Source of the DNA: Oscillospiraceae bacterium
Lineage (GTDB): Bacteria > Bacillota > Clostridia > Oscillospirales > Oscillospiraceae
DNA: 64,000 bases
Assembly: GCA_015067885.1 (NCBI GenBank)
Contig: SVLO01000010.1
Span: 1 to 64,000 of the forward strand
Direction: 5' to 3'
Numbering within the stretch: the stretch's first letter is position 1; every line of letters starts with the position of its first letter. The notes under the pieces are model-generated. The model was not told the origin of the DNA. It saw only the letters and a program-made list of their open reading frames with translations, and ran no database searches. Positions 27,743-36,284 of the stretch are shown one piece after another. The position numbers and the translations under genes are program-made.

Positions 27743-27773
27743 TTATGATTCCTCCTTCGGTGATTTACAAATC

Positions 27774-27804
27774 AAAAACGCCCCTGACCTTGCGGTCAGG
27801 GGCG
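27774..27804 (-). terminator. T-box attenuator terminator
   Basis: Stem CGCCCCTGACC/GGTCAGGGGCG with short GCAA loop and TTTTTG on the minus strand. Confidence 0.9.
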
Positions 27805-27997
27805 ACGTTTACACGCGCGGTACCACCCTGCTTGGCGGACAAGTCCGCCATCTCGTGTCATCCGGTAACGGGGATATGCCGTCCCGCTCGTCGCGGGCCG
27901 TTCGGGAGTGGCTGGCATAAGTCGGTCGCCGAGGGCTTTCACCGTCCCCTCTCGCTCTGTGCGCCGAACAAATGCTTGGCTCCGTCAAAACGTTTCC
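27774..27997 (-). promoter_or_regulatory. T-box leader (alanine) controlling lipoprotein-alaS-hit
   Basis: Minus-strand leader with the conserved T-box sequence AGGGTGGTACCGCG (around 27817-27830), stem I elements AGAGCGAGAGGGG and GGTGAAAGCC, and a GC-rich terminator. A GCC triplet (27898-27896) follows the GAA of stem I at the spacing expected for a specifier, consistent with tRNA-Ala. Uncharged tRNA-Ala binding should favour read-through. Confidence 0.9.
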
Positions 27998-28003
27998 TCA
28001 AGT

Positions 28004-28031
28004 ATTTTACCACAAATCAAGTCCTTGTCAA
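28004..28031 (-). promoter_or_regulatory. Sigma-A promoter of the T-box operon
   Basis: TTGACA (28031-28026), 16 bp, TAAAAT (28009-28004). It lies just downstream of the AEC transporter stop codon. Confidence 0.75.
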
Positions 28032-28037
28032 CAGTTT

Positions 28038-29003
28038 TTAGCCAACCGGCGGCACCCACCCGGTCACCTCAATGGTCAGCGCATACAGCAGCGGTATGGT
28101 CACCGTGGCCAGCGGCATGGACACCAACAGCAGACCCGCCACTTTTTTGTTGTCCACGCCATGCTCAGTGGCGAAAATAACGGGATTCATGCCGCAGGGC
28201 CCGGCATAGACCAGCACCGCGAGAACGGTAACGATCGTGGGGGCCTTTATCAGCCAGCACAGACCCAAAAGCGCCAGGGGGATCAGCAGCAACCGCACGA
28301 CCGCGAACAGATAGATCTTCACGTCCTTCAGCGTTTCACGCAGATCAAAGCCGGCAATGGTATAACCCGTCAACAACACCGCCGCAAGCACGTAGCAATT
28401 GCCCATGCTGTCCGCCAGGTTCTGAATGGGTGCGGGGATCCACTGCTCCCCCCCAAAAAGGCCCAGCACCATACCCAGGGCAAGGCCGCCCAGCACTGGG
28501 TTCACCAGCCGCCGCAGACTTGCTTTGAAGCCACCCTTTCCGCCGGGGATCAGTTGCATAATACCCCAGGAGTATGTTATGACGCTCAGCATCAGATTAA
28601 ACAGATTCATTTGGAACAGCATGGCCGAGCCGCCCAGCGCAATGGCCAGGGGCAGGCCCGCCGCACCGCTGTTGGGCACCGCGGTCGAATAGCGGTACTG
28701 GTGCTTAAGTACCTGATTTTTGCGTTCAAACAGCACTGCCACGGGATAGGACAGCAAGAAACACAGCACCGCGATGCCGCCGCCGTACAGGACCAGCGGC
28801 GCATTCTCCGTCAAGTTCGCCGGGGTGCAGTTGCGGAGCATGGCCATAAACACAAGACTCGGCATAAACAGCTTGGCCGTCAGGCCGGACAGCACCTTGG
28901 GCGTCTGCTCGGGCAGCATATTCCACTTGCGAAGCATGAAGCCAATCAGCAGCATACCCAAAATTTCGATCATTTTACCAAAGGTGATCAAAAATGCTTG
29001 CAT
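28038..29003 (-). CDS. AEC family transporter
   Basis: About 321-residue auxin-efflux-carrier family membrane protein with about ten helices in two halves; relatives carry malate or other organic acids. Typical features: a first helix KMIEILGMLLIGFMLRKWNMLP, the STAVPNSGAAGLPLA loop (about 110), and a Gly-rich LVYAGPCGMNPVIFA segment. The start is uncertain: ATG at 29003 or GTG at 29012, both with a weak ribosome site. Substrate unknown. Confidence 0.85.
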   Translation of the reverse strand: MQAFLITFGKMIEILGMLLIGFMLRKWNMLPEQTPKVLSGLTAKLFMPSLVFMAMLRNCTPANLTENAPLVLYGGGIAVLCFLLSYPVAVLFERKNQVLKHQYRYSTAVPNSGAAGLPLAIALGGSAMLFQMNLFNLMLSVITYSWGIMQLIPGGKGGFKASLRRLVNPVLGGLALGMVLGLFGGEQWIPAPIQNLADSMGNCYVLAAVLLTGYTIAGFDLRETLKDVKIYLFAVVRLLLIPLALLGLCWLIKAPTIVTVLAVLVYAGPCGMNPVIFATEHGVDNKKVAGLLLVSMPLATVTIPLLYALTIEVTGWVPPVG

Positions 29004-29036
29004 ACAACACACTTTCTTTCTGTTTCATCGTGGCGT

Positions 29037-29072
29037 AAAAAAGCCGTCGCAAACAGCCCCGTCCGCGACGAC
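29037..29072 (-). terminator. Terminator after tRNA-Gly
   Basis: Stem GTCGTCGC/GCGACGGC (one G-U) followed by TTTTTT on the minus strand. Confidence 0.75.
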
Positions 29073-29074
29073 TT

Positions 29075-29148
29075 TGGAGCAGGATACGGGAATCGAACCC
29101 GCCTCTTCGGCTTGGGAAGCCGACATACTACCGATGTACTAATCCTGC
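29075..29148 (-). tRNA. tRNA-Gly (anticodon CCC)
   Basis: 74-nt cloverleaf: acceptor GCAGGAT/ATCCTGC, T-arm GGGTTCGATTCCC-type, anticodon stem TCGGC/GCCGA with loop TTCCCAA (anticodon CCC). 3' CCA is encoded (TCCA). Reads GGG codons. Confidence 0.95.
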
Positions 29149-29228
29149 ACAATGATTGGTACATGGGTAATCATAGCACACCCTCTCCCCTTTTGCAAGC
29201 AGAATTTACCGACTTTTCCCAACAGAAA

Positions 29229-29257
29229 ACCCGGTTCCGCGCACGCGGAACCGGGTC
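29229..29257 (-). terminator. Terminator after the CBS-pyrophosphatase gene
   Basis: Perfect stem ACCCGGTTCCGCG and complement with minimal loop, then TTTTC on the minus strand. Confidence 0.75.
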
Positions 29258-29266
29258 GAAAGAGAT

Positions 29267-30883
29267 TTAACCCCAAAGTGCGGTAAGGGTGGGGACCACT
29301 TGCTTTTTGCGGGAAAGAATTTTGGGCAGGAACGCGCTGTTTCCGTCACTGTTGCGCAGGTTAAATGCCTGACAGATGTTGTTCTCATCGCCCAAAAACA
29401 GCATGTGCGTACCGTCCAGCAACACATCAGTGATCATCAACAGCACGGTATCCAGGCGCTTTTTCTGCCGGATCTGCTCCATGGCGGCCAGGAATTCATC
29501 CTTACGCTTGAGTACCCGCTCAGAGTCCATGCAGGTGATCTGGCTAATGGCCAAATTATGACCCGCGATGTGGAATTCCTTGTAATCGGTCTCCAGCATC
29601 GCCTGAACCGTCTTGTCGTCGCCGCTGGCAGCCGAGAAAATGGCCTGACCCAGCTCCTCCAAAGACACATTGGCGATGCGGGCCATGCGGTTGGCCACGT
29701 CAATATCCCGCTGGGTACAGGTGGGAGATTTAAACATGACCGTGTCGGACACAATGGCAGCCGCCATCAGGCCGGCCATGGTCTCCGTAGGCATCAGGCC
29801 CTTTTCCTGATACATACCGGCCACAATGGTGGCGGTACTGCCCACCGGCTCGTTGCGGACGTAGATGGGGTTGGTGGTTTCAATGTCGGCAAGACGGTGG
29901 TGATCCACAATTTCCAAAATCTCGGCCTGGTCCAAACCGGCCACCGATTGAGCCTGCTCATTGTGGTCCACCAAAATCACCCGCTTGCGGCGGGGCCGCA
30001 GCAGATGGAAGCGGGAAAGGGTACCCACGACCCGCTCATGCTCATCTAGAATGGGATAGGCGCGGAAGCGGCTTTGCAGCACGGTATTCCGCACGTCGTC
30101 TATGTAATCCTCCAAATGGAAGCTCACAATATCATCTTTCTGACAAATGCTGCCCACGGGCATGGCATTGCAGATCAAATGCACCACGCGGTAGGCATCC
30201 AAAGGTGTGGAAATCAAGCAGGTATCGCAGGGCAGCTCCAACAGCTCCGGCTGCACCTCCGCCTGACAGACGATCACGCAGTTTACATTCAGCTCAATGG
30301 CGCGGCGTATCATGTCAGGCTGGTCACCGCAGACTACGATGCTGTCCTGAGCCGAAAAAATCAAATTCTCACGTCCGGTAGGCAATGCGATGGTCACCTC
30401 ACCGGAAATGTTGTCTTTCGTTTCACCGCTCTTGTTAAGAATACGACCTTCCAGCACGCTGAGCAGATTATACACCGGCACGCCGGAAATGTAGGAGTCA
30501 CGGATAGCCGCCACATCGTTGGTGGTCATGTCGCCGGAGGATACCATGCCGTACAACGTGCCGTCGTCATTGGCAATGGGCAGCACCTTGATGTGGTCAT
30601 CGCTCATCATCTGCCAGGCACGGCTGATGGTAGCCGCCGGAGAGAGAATGGGCGGCGTGTCGTAGTCCAGGTCCTGTACCTGCGTGCGCAGGTTGTGCAG
30701 CATGATAGGCGGTTTGACCTTAAATCGATCCAGCACCGCCTGGGTCTCGTCGCTGATGTGGCCAAGACGAGCCGCCTGATAGCAGCGGTCGCCCAAGGCG
30801 TTTTTCAGCGCGGCATAGGCCATTGCTGACACAATGGAGTCGGTATCCGGGTTGCGGTGTCCGGTAATGTAAATGGTATCCAT
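29267..30883 (-). CDS. Manganese-dependent inorganic pyrophosphatase with CBS-DRTGG insert
   Basis: 538-residue family II PPase hydrolysing PPi. Start at the ATG at 30883 (MDTIYITGHRNPDTDS), preceded by AGGAGG. The DHH catalytic domain is split: GHRNPDTDS at the N-terminus, and VILVDHNE and DHHRL after about 320. The insert holds two CBS motifs around a DRTGG domain, which bind adenine nucleotides and regulate activity in related clostridial enzymes. The DHHA2 domain closes the protein. Confidence 0.93.
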   Translation of the reverse strand: MDTIYITGHRNPDTDSIVSAMAYAALKNALGDRCYQAARLGHISDETQAVLDRFKVKPPIMLHNLRTQVQDLDYDTPPILSPAATISRAWQMMSDDHIKVLPIANDDGTLYGMVSSGDMTTNDVAAIRDSYISGVPVYNLLSVLEGRILNKSGETKDNISGEVTIALPTGRENLIFSAQDSIVVCGDQPDMIRRAIELNVNCVIVCQAEVQPELLELPCDTCLISTPLDAYRVVHLICNAMPVGSICQKDDIVSFHLEDYIDDVRNTVLQSRFRAYPILDEHERVVGTLSRFHLLRPRRKRVILVDHNEQAQSVAGLDQAEILEIVDHHRLADIETTNPIYVRNEPVGSTATIVAGMYQEKGLMPTETMAGLMAAAIVSDTVMFKSPTCTQRDIDVANRMARIANVSLEELGQAIFSAASGDDKTVQAMLETDYKEFHIAGHNLAISQITCMDSERVLKRKDEFLAAMEQIRQKKRLDTVLLMITDVLLDGTHMLFLGDENNICQAFNLRNSDGNSAFLPKILSRKKQVVPTLTALWG

Positions 30884-30965
30884 GCTAGACCTCCTAACAG
30901 ACACGGGATTTCTTGGTCCTATTTTAACCGCAAACACGCACAATTGCAACAATTAAATCCAACAA

Positions 30966-30997
30966 GCAAACGCCGCAGGCTCACCTGCGGCGTTTGC
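30966..30997 (-). terminator. Hairpin after the capD-like gene
   Basis: Perfect stem GCAAACGCCGCAGG and complement with a 4-nt loop. Only a weak T-run follows, so termination is likely but not certain. Confidence 0.65.
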
Positions 30998-31002
30998 GTC
31001 GA

Positions 31003-32901
31003 TTATTTTTCTGCTGCAACCATGTCGTTTATCTCGTTCGGGTCGCGGTATGTCGGCACCAGGGATTTCATCAGTTCAATGATGCTCTCCTTGGAATTCT
31101 CCTCCGTAACCGCGCGATCCAAGACCAGCAAATGCTCCATCAACTCTTCGGGACTGATGGGAAGCTGCTCCTCCACAAAGATTTTACTGTTGGCGGTCTT
31201 CCTGAGGTTGTCATTGTCGATCAACAATTCCTCGTACAGCTTTTCACCGGGGCGAAGGCCAATTTCCTCGATTTGGATGTCCACGTAGGGCACCAACCCG
31301 GACAGCCGGATCAGGTTTTCTGCCAAATCGAGAATTTTAACCGGCTCACCCATATCCAGCACAAAAACCTGGTTGTGTTCCGCCATGGCACCCGCCTCCA
31401 GCACCAGCTGGGCCGCCTCGGGAATGGTCATGAAGTATCGGATGATCCGCTTATCGGTCAGGGTAATCGGCCCACCGTTCTCAATCTGCTTCTTAAACAG
31501 CGGTACCACGGAACCGTTGCTGCCCAGCACGTTGCCGAACCGTACGGCGCAGAACTCGGTTCCGATTTTTTGTCTGCTTTGCAAAATCATTTCGCAGAAA
31601 CGCTTGGTAGCGCCCATGAAATTGGTGGGGTTGACCGCCTTATCGGTGGAGATCATAACGAACTTTTTGACACCGAATTTTTCGGCCGCGCGGACCACGT
31701 GATAGGTACCAAACACGTTGTTCTTGATCGCCTCGGAAGGACACGCCTCCATCAAGGGGACGTGCTTGTGGGCCGCGGCGTGGAAAATAACGTCGGGACG
31801 GTAATGGCTGACCACCTCGTAGGTGCGCTGCTTGTCACGAATGGAAGCGATCTCAACGCTGAGATCCAACCGTTCGCCGTAAGTGCGTATCAACTCCTGC
31901 TGGATCTCATAGGCGTTATTCTCATAGCTTTCAATAATGACCAGCTTGGCCGGATTGAACTTGGCAATCTGTCGACACAACTCACTGCCGATGGAACCGC
32001 CGCCGCCGGTAACCATAACCACGCGGTCTTTCAGAAAGCTGGCCACCAGCTCCATGTTCAGGCAGATCGGCTCGCGCCCCAACAGGTCTTCCAACTGGAT
32101 CTCTTTAATGTCCGCAACCTGTACAGCGCCGGTAACAATATCATAGATACCGGGAACGGTTCGTATTTCGCAGCGAGTGTTTTTGCAAATATCCAAAATT
32201 TCCCGCCTGTCTTTGCCGGTGCAGGTGGGAATGGCAAAAATGATCTGCGTAATGCGGAATCGCTCAACCGCTTCGCCAATCTGCTCCCGTCCGCCGTAGA
32301 TCAAAACGCCGTCCAAATACTTGCCCCATTTTTCCGCGTTGTCATCGATAATGCAGCAAATGTGTCCCGGGATGCGACCGCTGGTGGCCTTCTCATTCAG
32401 GATGGCACGGCCACCCTCACCGGCGCCGATCAGCAAAATCCGTTCCTCGTCGTTTTCCCCTTTGGTGCGGGAAACCATGGTCCACACGCGCAGCAGGCTG
32501 CGCATCGCGACCTGGCCGGCAAGCACCAAAATCGGCTGGAAGAAATAAAAGCTGAACGGAAGACGCCTTGTAAAGCCAAAGGCAAAGAATGCGATTATGT
32601 AGCACACCACGCTTGCGGCATAGGCAATAACGGAAGACAATGCCATGCTGGCCATATCAAACGCCGTGATGGCGCGCCAGACATAGTGGTACATCCTCCG
32701 TATCCAAAACACAACCAGCGTTACAGGAATTTGGATGGCAAGAAACAGCAGTAAGTCCGAAAAATATTCGGAACAGTCCGATATGCTGAAATCAAATCTC
32801 AGCAAAAGGGCCAGGCCGCCCATACAGAATAGTCCAAGACAATCCAGCAGCATGACAAACATCTGCTTTAACCGTCCGACAGCAAACATTCTGCCCTTCA
32901 T
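31003..32901 (-). CDS. Membrane-bound UDP-sugar 4,6-dehydratase (CapD/FlaA1-like)
   Basis: 632-residue polysaccharide biosynthesis protein. Four N-terminal membrane helices, a CoA-binding-like Rossmann domain (about 150-260), then a short-chain dehydrogenase domain with VTGGGGSIGSELCRQI (about 288) and STDKAVNPTNFMGATKR, where Met replaces the usual catalytic Tyr as in FlaA1/CapE enzymes. Probably makes a 4-keto-6-deoxy sugar nucleotide for surface glycans. Strong promoter and AGGAGGGG site upstream; single gene. Confidence 0.92.
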   Translation of the reverse strand: MKGRMFAVGRLKQMFVMLLDCLGLFCMGGLALLLRFDFSISDCSEYFSDLLLFLAIQIPVTLVVFWIRRMYHYVWRAITAFDMASMALSSVIAYAASVVCYIIAFFAFGFTRRLPFSFYFFQPILVLAGQVAMRSLLRVWTMVSRTKGENDEERILLIGAGEGGRAILNEKATSGRIPGHICCIIDDNAEKWGKYLDGVLIYGGREQIGEAVERFRITQIIFAIPTCTGKDRREILDICKNTRCEIRTVPGIYDIVTGAVQVADIKEIQLEDLLGREPICLNMELVASFLKDRVVMVTGGGGSIGSELCRQIAKFNPAKLVIIESYENNAYEIQQELIRTYGERLDLSVEIASIRDKQRTYEVVSHYRPDVIFHAAAHKHVPLMEACPSEAIKNNVFGTYHVVRAAEKFGVKKFVMISTDKAVNPTNFMGATKRFCEMILQSRQKIGTEFCAVRFGNVLGSNGSVVPLFKKQIENGGPITLTDKRIIRYFMTIPEAAQLVLEAGAMAEHNQVFVLDMGEPVKILDLAENLIRLSGLVPYVDIQIEEIGLRPGEKLYEELLIDNDNLRKTANSKIFVEEQLPISPEELMEHLLVLDRAVTEENSKESIIELMKSLVPTYRDPNEINDMVAAEK

Positions 32902-32960
32902 AGCATCCCCTCCTTTTGCACATTTTTTTGCGTTTTCGGGTCCAATCAGCTCATAACAAC

Positions 32961-32989
32961 ACTATAACATCACATTTTACGCGTGTCAA
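32961..32989 (-). promoter_or_regulatory. Sigma-A promoter of the capD-like gene
   Basis: Consensus TTGACA (32989-32984), 17 bp, TATAGT (32966-32961). Confidence 0.85.
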
Positions 32990-33033
32990 GCAAAAAGCCT
33001 TAACAGTTGCAAACGCGCTCGGTTTTCACTTCA

Positions 33034-34710
33034 TCAGCGACACCGACGATCATAGACCTGATGGTCACGAACCTCCAAATGCTGATCTGCCGTGTCCAGC
33101 GCAGCCAGGCGGTGGGTAACTGCAATACAGGTGCAACCGGGCAGCTCAGCCAAACGCGCAAGCACGGTCCGCTCGGTCTGCCCATCCATGGCCGAGGTTG
33201 CCTCGTCCAAAAGCAGCACCGGGGCACCGCTGATAATCGCCCGTGCAATGGCAAGCCGCTGGGCCTGCCCCTCGGAAAGGCCCTCCCCATTCTCGCCCAG
33301 CGCGGTGTCCAGCCCCTGGGGCAGCTGATTCAAAAAGGCATCCATTGCACTGATGTAAATTGCCCGTTCCAAATCCTCGTCACTTGCATCGGGATTGGCC
33401 AACAGGATATTTTCACGCACCGTTCCGCTGAACAGAAGGTTTCCCTGTGGCACGTAGGCAAACAGGCCGCGTTTGAATTGACTCAAAGGAATCTGTTCTC
33501 CGTTTTCCTCAATGAACAGGCGGCCGGAGGATGGCCGATATACCTCCAGCAGGAGTTTCAGAATGGTGCTTTTTCCGATGCCGGAGGCACCTGTGATAAC
33601 GGTAAACTTCCCAAGCGGAATGTTGAATGACGCACCGTCCAGTACCAGCTCGTCCTCGTCATAGGCAAAGCTCAGGTTTTCGCCGACGATCATACCGGTC
33701 AGCCCGGCAAACTCTTTCTTTCGGTCGGCCGCTGCATTCGCATCCTCAAGCTGCTCCAGTTCCATCAGGCGTTCCGCGGCCGCACACATAGCCGTATACT
33801 TCGGCAGCACGCCCGACAGCCCGACCATGGGGGTCTGCAGTTGAGAAATGAGCTGCAAAACAGCCGTAAGGGTGCCGAAGGTCATGCTTCCGTTCATCAG
33901 ACCCAAGCCACACCAAAACATCGCTGCAAATTTAGAAAAGTGGAACACTGTGCTGATCGCTGTGTGGGCAGGCACGGACAACCTTCTGCGCCGATTGTGT
34001 GCCTGAGAGCGCTCCTCCAGCAGGCGGACAGCCCGCTTTTCAACCTCTTTGCCCAGGTTCATGGACTGAACGACCAGCAGTCGCTCCAGCGTTTCCTGCA
34101 AAATGGAAAGCACCTTTCCCTCCGCCTTGCTGATTGCAAGGTGTCGTTCCTTCAGCAGCCGACGCAGAAATCCTGTCCCCGCCAGCACGATCACGCCAAT
34201 GATGGAAATAAGCAGCACCAGCTTGGGTGCAATGGTTACCATGACCCAACCGGCCGCGCCCAAACGCACGATCATGGATACCAAATTGGGAAGAATACCT
34301 ACGACGCCGGTGTTGAGCTGACGCACATCGTTGTTCAGGCGATTGATCAACTCTCCGCTGTGGAAGCGGGCCGTTTTTTCATAGTCCGCCCGCAGCAAAC
34401 TGCCAAAAATCTGCTGCTTACGATCCCGGTCCAGATCCACGTTCAGGCGGTCCGAAAAATAGCGAGCCGCCGCACCGGAAAGCAGAATGATACTGATAAT
34501 CGCAAATTGCTTGATGCACGCCAAAAAAAACGCCGCTTTCTCCCCGGTACCTGCCGCCGCGATCGCGGTGTCGATGACGGTGCGGCTGCTTAGCGCGAAC
34601 CAAACTGCACCCAAAGCCTTTGCCACATCGGCAATAATCATGCCCAACAACATGGGCAGCCGCTTCACCGATCGTTTTGCGATCCAAAGCAGCACGGTTC
34701 TATCTTTCAT
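33034..34710 (-). CDS. ABC exporter (fused membrane and ATPase domains) of the RiPP-like cassette
   Basis: 558-residue half-transporter from the ATG at 34710 (AGGAGGATAT upstream). Six membrane helices (about 1-310), then an ATPase with Walker A GASGIGKST, signature LSEGQAQRLAIARA, Walker B VLLLDEATSAMD and H-loop VTHRL. No N-terminal C39 peptidase, so leader removal would need another protease; the S26-type gene overlapping it by 11 bp is the candidate. Last gene of the peptide cassette; likely exports the mature peptide. Substrate is inferred from context only. Confidence 0.88.
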   Translation of the reverse strand: MKDRTVLLWIAKRSVKRLPMLLGMIIADVAKALGAVWFALSSRTVIDTAIAAAGTGEKAAFFLACIKQFAIISIILLSGAAARYFSDRLNVDLDRDRKQQIFGSLLRADYEKTARFHSGELINRLNNDVRQLNTGVVGILPNLVSMIVRLGAAGWVMVTIAPKLVLLISIIGVIVLAGTGFLRRLLKERHLAISKAEGKVLSILQETLERLLVVQSMNLGKEVEKRAVRLLEERSQAHNRRRRLSVPAHTAISTVFHFSKFAAMFWCGLGLMNGSMTFGTLTAVLQLISQLQTPMVGLSGVLPKYTAMCAAAERLMELEQLEDANAAADRKKEFAGLTGMIVGENLSFAYDEDELVLDGASFNIPLGKFTVITGASGIGKSTILKLLLEVYRPSSGRLFIEENGEQIPLSQFKRGLFAYVPQGNLLFSGTVRENILLANPDASDEDLERAIYISAMDAFLNQLPQGLDTALGENGEGLSEGQAQRLAIARAIISGAPVLLLDEATSAMDGQTERTVLARLAELPGCTCIAVTHRLAALDTADQHLEVRDHQVYDRRCR

Positions 34711-35155
34711 ATATCCTCCTGATACGCCAGCGTACAGAACGCCACACACGGCGAAGCGGACGGCTCCAGTGCCACACACGACAATAAATCCGATAGGACA
34801 ACGCCGTCACCGGGATTTCTTTTTCTCCACGTCTGAACGCGGTGACCAAAGCCAGCATCTGATCATGGCGCAAGCCGCGCTCCACACCCAGCTGGTTGTC
34901 CCCGATGCAGGTATAGGTCTGCCCCACCTTCACGATGCGATGAAGCACAAACTGGCCACCCTTTCTTCGGTACAGCGGCAAGTCATACTTACGCAGCTTC
35001 TCCGGCACCGGTGACAGGGTCACGCTGTCAATCCCCGGACGAACCATGGGCAGCATACTGGTTCCCTGAGGGATAATGCGTATGCTCTCCCCCTGTGCGA
35101 AAGCCGCTTCCATCTGCGGAAGCAACTCTTTCAGATGCACGGCTGAGTTACACAA
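34700..35155 (-). CDS. S24/S26-family (SipW-like) peptidase of the RiPP-like cassette
   Basis: About 151 residues. The catalytic Ser motif GTSMLPMV (Ser about 33) and LHRIV (His about 72) follow the SipW/ER-type signal peptidase pattern in which His replaces Lys. There is no clear N-terminal membrane anchor. The C-terminus is strongly basic and Trp-rich (RVWHWSRPLRRVWRSVRWRIRR), possibly membrane-binding. The start is probably TTG at 35155, 10 nt after GGAG, overlapping the pqqD-like gene by 8 bp; GTG at 35140 is the alternative. Likely processes the cassette peptide; inferred. Confidence 0.78.
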   Translation of the reverse strand: MCNSAVHLKELLPQMEAAFAQGESIRIIPQGTSMLPMVRPGIDSVTLSPVPEKLRKYDLPLYRRKGGQFVLHRIVKVGQTYTCIGDNQLGVERGLRHDQMLALVTAFRRGEKEIPVTALSYRIYCRVWHWSRPLRRVWRSVRWRIRRIYER

Positions 35156-35408
35156 GCAGATCGCGCTCCTTCAGCATATCCACGAAGCTGGCCGCCGCCT
35201 GAGCCGCAGTAGCCTCGTCCACCTCGAACTCCGCCAGCAGGGTCTGGGTCAGATCCTCCATGGTGGCAGGCTCCTCCAGTCGCTTCCACATGGCGGCGGC
35301 GGTGGCGTTCAGGTTGATAACACCGTTCAAATCGACATCGGCGCCGGCGTTAACCACCACGTACTCACCGGCCACCTGCCGCATAACAAAACCTTTTTTC
35401 AGTTCCAT
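35148..35408 (-). CDS. PqqD-like (RiPP recognition element) protein
   Basis: 86-residue PqqD-family protein: GFVMRQVAGEYVVVNAGADVD, then LNATAAAMWKRLEEPATMEDL and a C-terminal helical wing (FVDMLKERDLLV). PqqD domains bind leader peptides in PQQ, lasso, sactipeptide and other RiPP pathways. Starts 5 bp after the HPr-kinase-like stop; AAAGGA site inside that stop region. Its presence is the main reason to read the cassette as RiPP-like. Confidence 0.9.
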   Translation of the reverse strand: MELKKGFVMRQVAGEYVVVNAGADVDLNGVINLNATAAAMWKRLEEPATMEDLTQTLLAEFEVDEATAAQAAASFVDMLKERDLLV

Positions 35409-35413
35409 TTTGT

Positions 35414-36124
35414 TCAATCCTTTCCCTTTACAGACATTGCCTCGTAAGCGACGTGGGCCGCCTCCGGGTCCATATTGCACTCCAAATGCCACACGGGCAC
35501 TTTGGCAAGCAGCTTGTCCAGCAGCGCGAGCATCATTTCGTTTCCCTTCTCGCCGAACGGACGCCCCGTCTGCGCCAGCAGGGTAAATACGGCCTCTCGG
35601 TGCGCGCATGGACGTATACGGTTTTCTGTGCCGCGGTGCAGCACGCAGACGCCGCCAAGGGGTACTCTCACGTTGCGGCTGCTGTCATCCTTTCCGCTCC
35701 AAGGCGTGCCGTAGGCGTAAAACTCACCGTCCTCCAGCAGACGAACAGCGGGCTTATCATCGTTTAGAATGAATGCGCCCTTATCCGCAAACTCCCGGCA
35801 CCACAGCTTGGTATGGGTGGATTTTCCCGTCCCACTGGGCGCGGAGAACAAGTAGGCGTAGCCGTCCACAACCACAGCGGAGGAGTGTATAAACATACCA
35901 TCATACTTCAACAACTGCCGATAAAACCTGCTTCCGGTTATTAAATATTCGCAGTCGTCCTCGCTCAAATGCGGTTGTTCCTGCCTCAATGTATTTCCTT
36001 TACTACTCACTACAAGATCTGCCGATCCCAGTTCCTCACAGCGATAGGGCTGCGCCTGTTTCTCTGTCCTGCCAAAGGTATCCATATCCACCAGCAGGTC
36101 GGCAATTTTATAACGTTGCACCAT
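35414..36124 (-). CDS. HPr-kinase-like P-loop protein of the RiPP-like cassette
   Basis: 236 residues from the ATG at 36124 (GAGGTG upstream; a GTG at 36133 is less well placed). HPr-kinase C-terminal fold: HSSAV (about 80-84), P-loop SAPSGTGKST (about 94-103), LNDDKPAV and a conserved TPWSGK segment. Related stand-alone kinases modify lasso precursor peptides in Paenibacillus and proteobacteria. Here it sits between the peptide gene and the pqqD-like gene, so peptide phosphorylation or a related nucleotide-dependent modification is plausible. It lacks the N-terminal domain of true HprK. Confidence 0.85.
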   Translation of the reverse strand: MVQRYKIADLLVDMDTFGRTEKQAQPYRCEELGSADLVVSSKGNTLRQEQPHLSEDDCEYLITGSRFYRQLLKYDGMFIHSSAVVVDGYAYLFSAPSGTGKSTHTKLWCREFADKGAFILNDDKPAVRLLEDGEFYAYGTPWSGKDDSSRNVRVPLGGVCVLHRGTENRIRPCAHREAVFTLLAQTGRPFGEKGNEMMLALLDKLLAKVPVWHLECNMDPEAAHVAYEAMSVKGKD

Positions 36125-36245
36125 ACGCTTCACCTCAAAAGAACAAAAATAGCACTCAAATCAAAACTTCGGTCTCGGACACAGGTCCGCACATTCGGGC
36201 CTTTGTCACAAACCGAAGTCGGCAAACCAACATATTAGGGTGGTA

Positions 36246-36273
36246 TCCCCCAGCGGCATACGCCGCTGGGGGA
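36246..36273 (-). terminator. Hairpin between the peptide gene and the kinase-like gene
   Basis: Perfect stem CCCCCAGCGGC and complement, loop of about 4-6 nt, with no T-run on the minus strand. More likely a partial attenuator or mRNA-stabilising element that raises peptide expression over the downstream genes. Nothing else with a good ribosome site is seen in the 160 bp between the two genes. Confidence 0.6.
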
Positions 36274-36284
36274 TGGACTGATGA

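Noticed and set aside
36134-36230. Possible second small peptide (25 codons from an ATG near 36237, minus strand)
   Set aside because: No ribosome binding site and no leader-like features.
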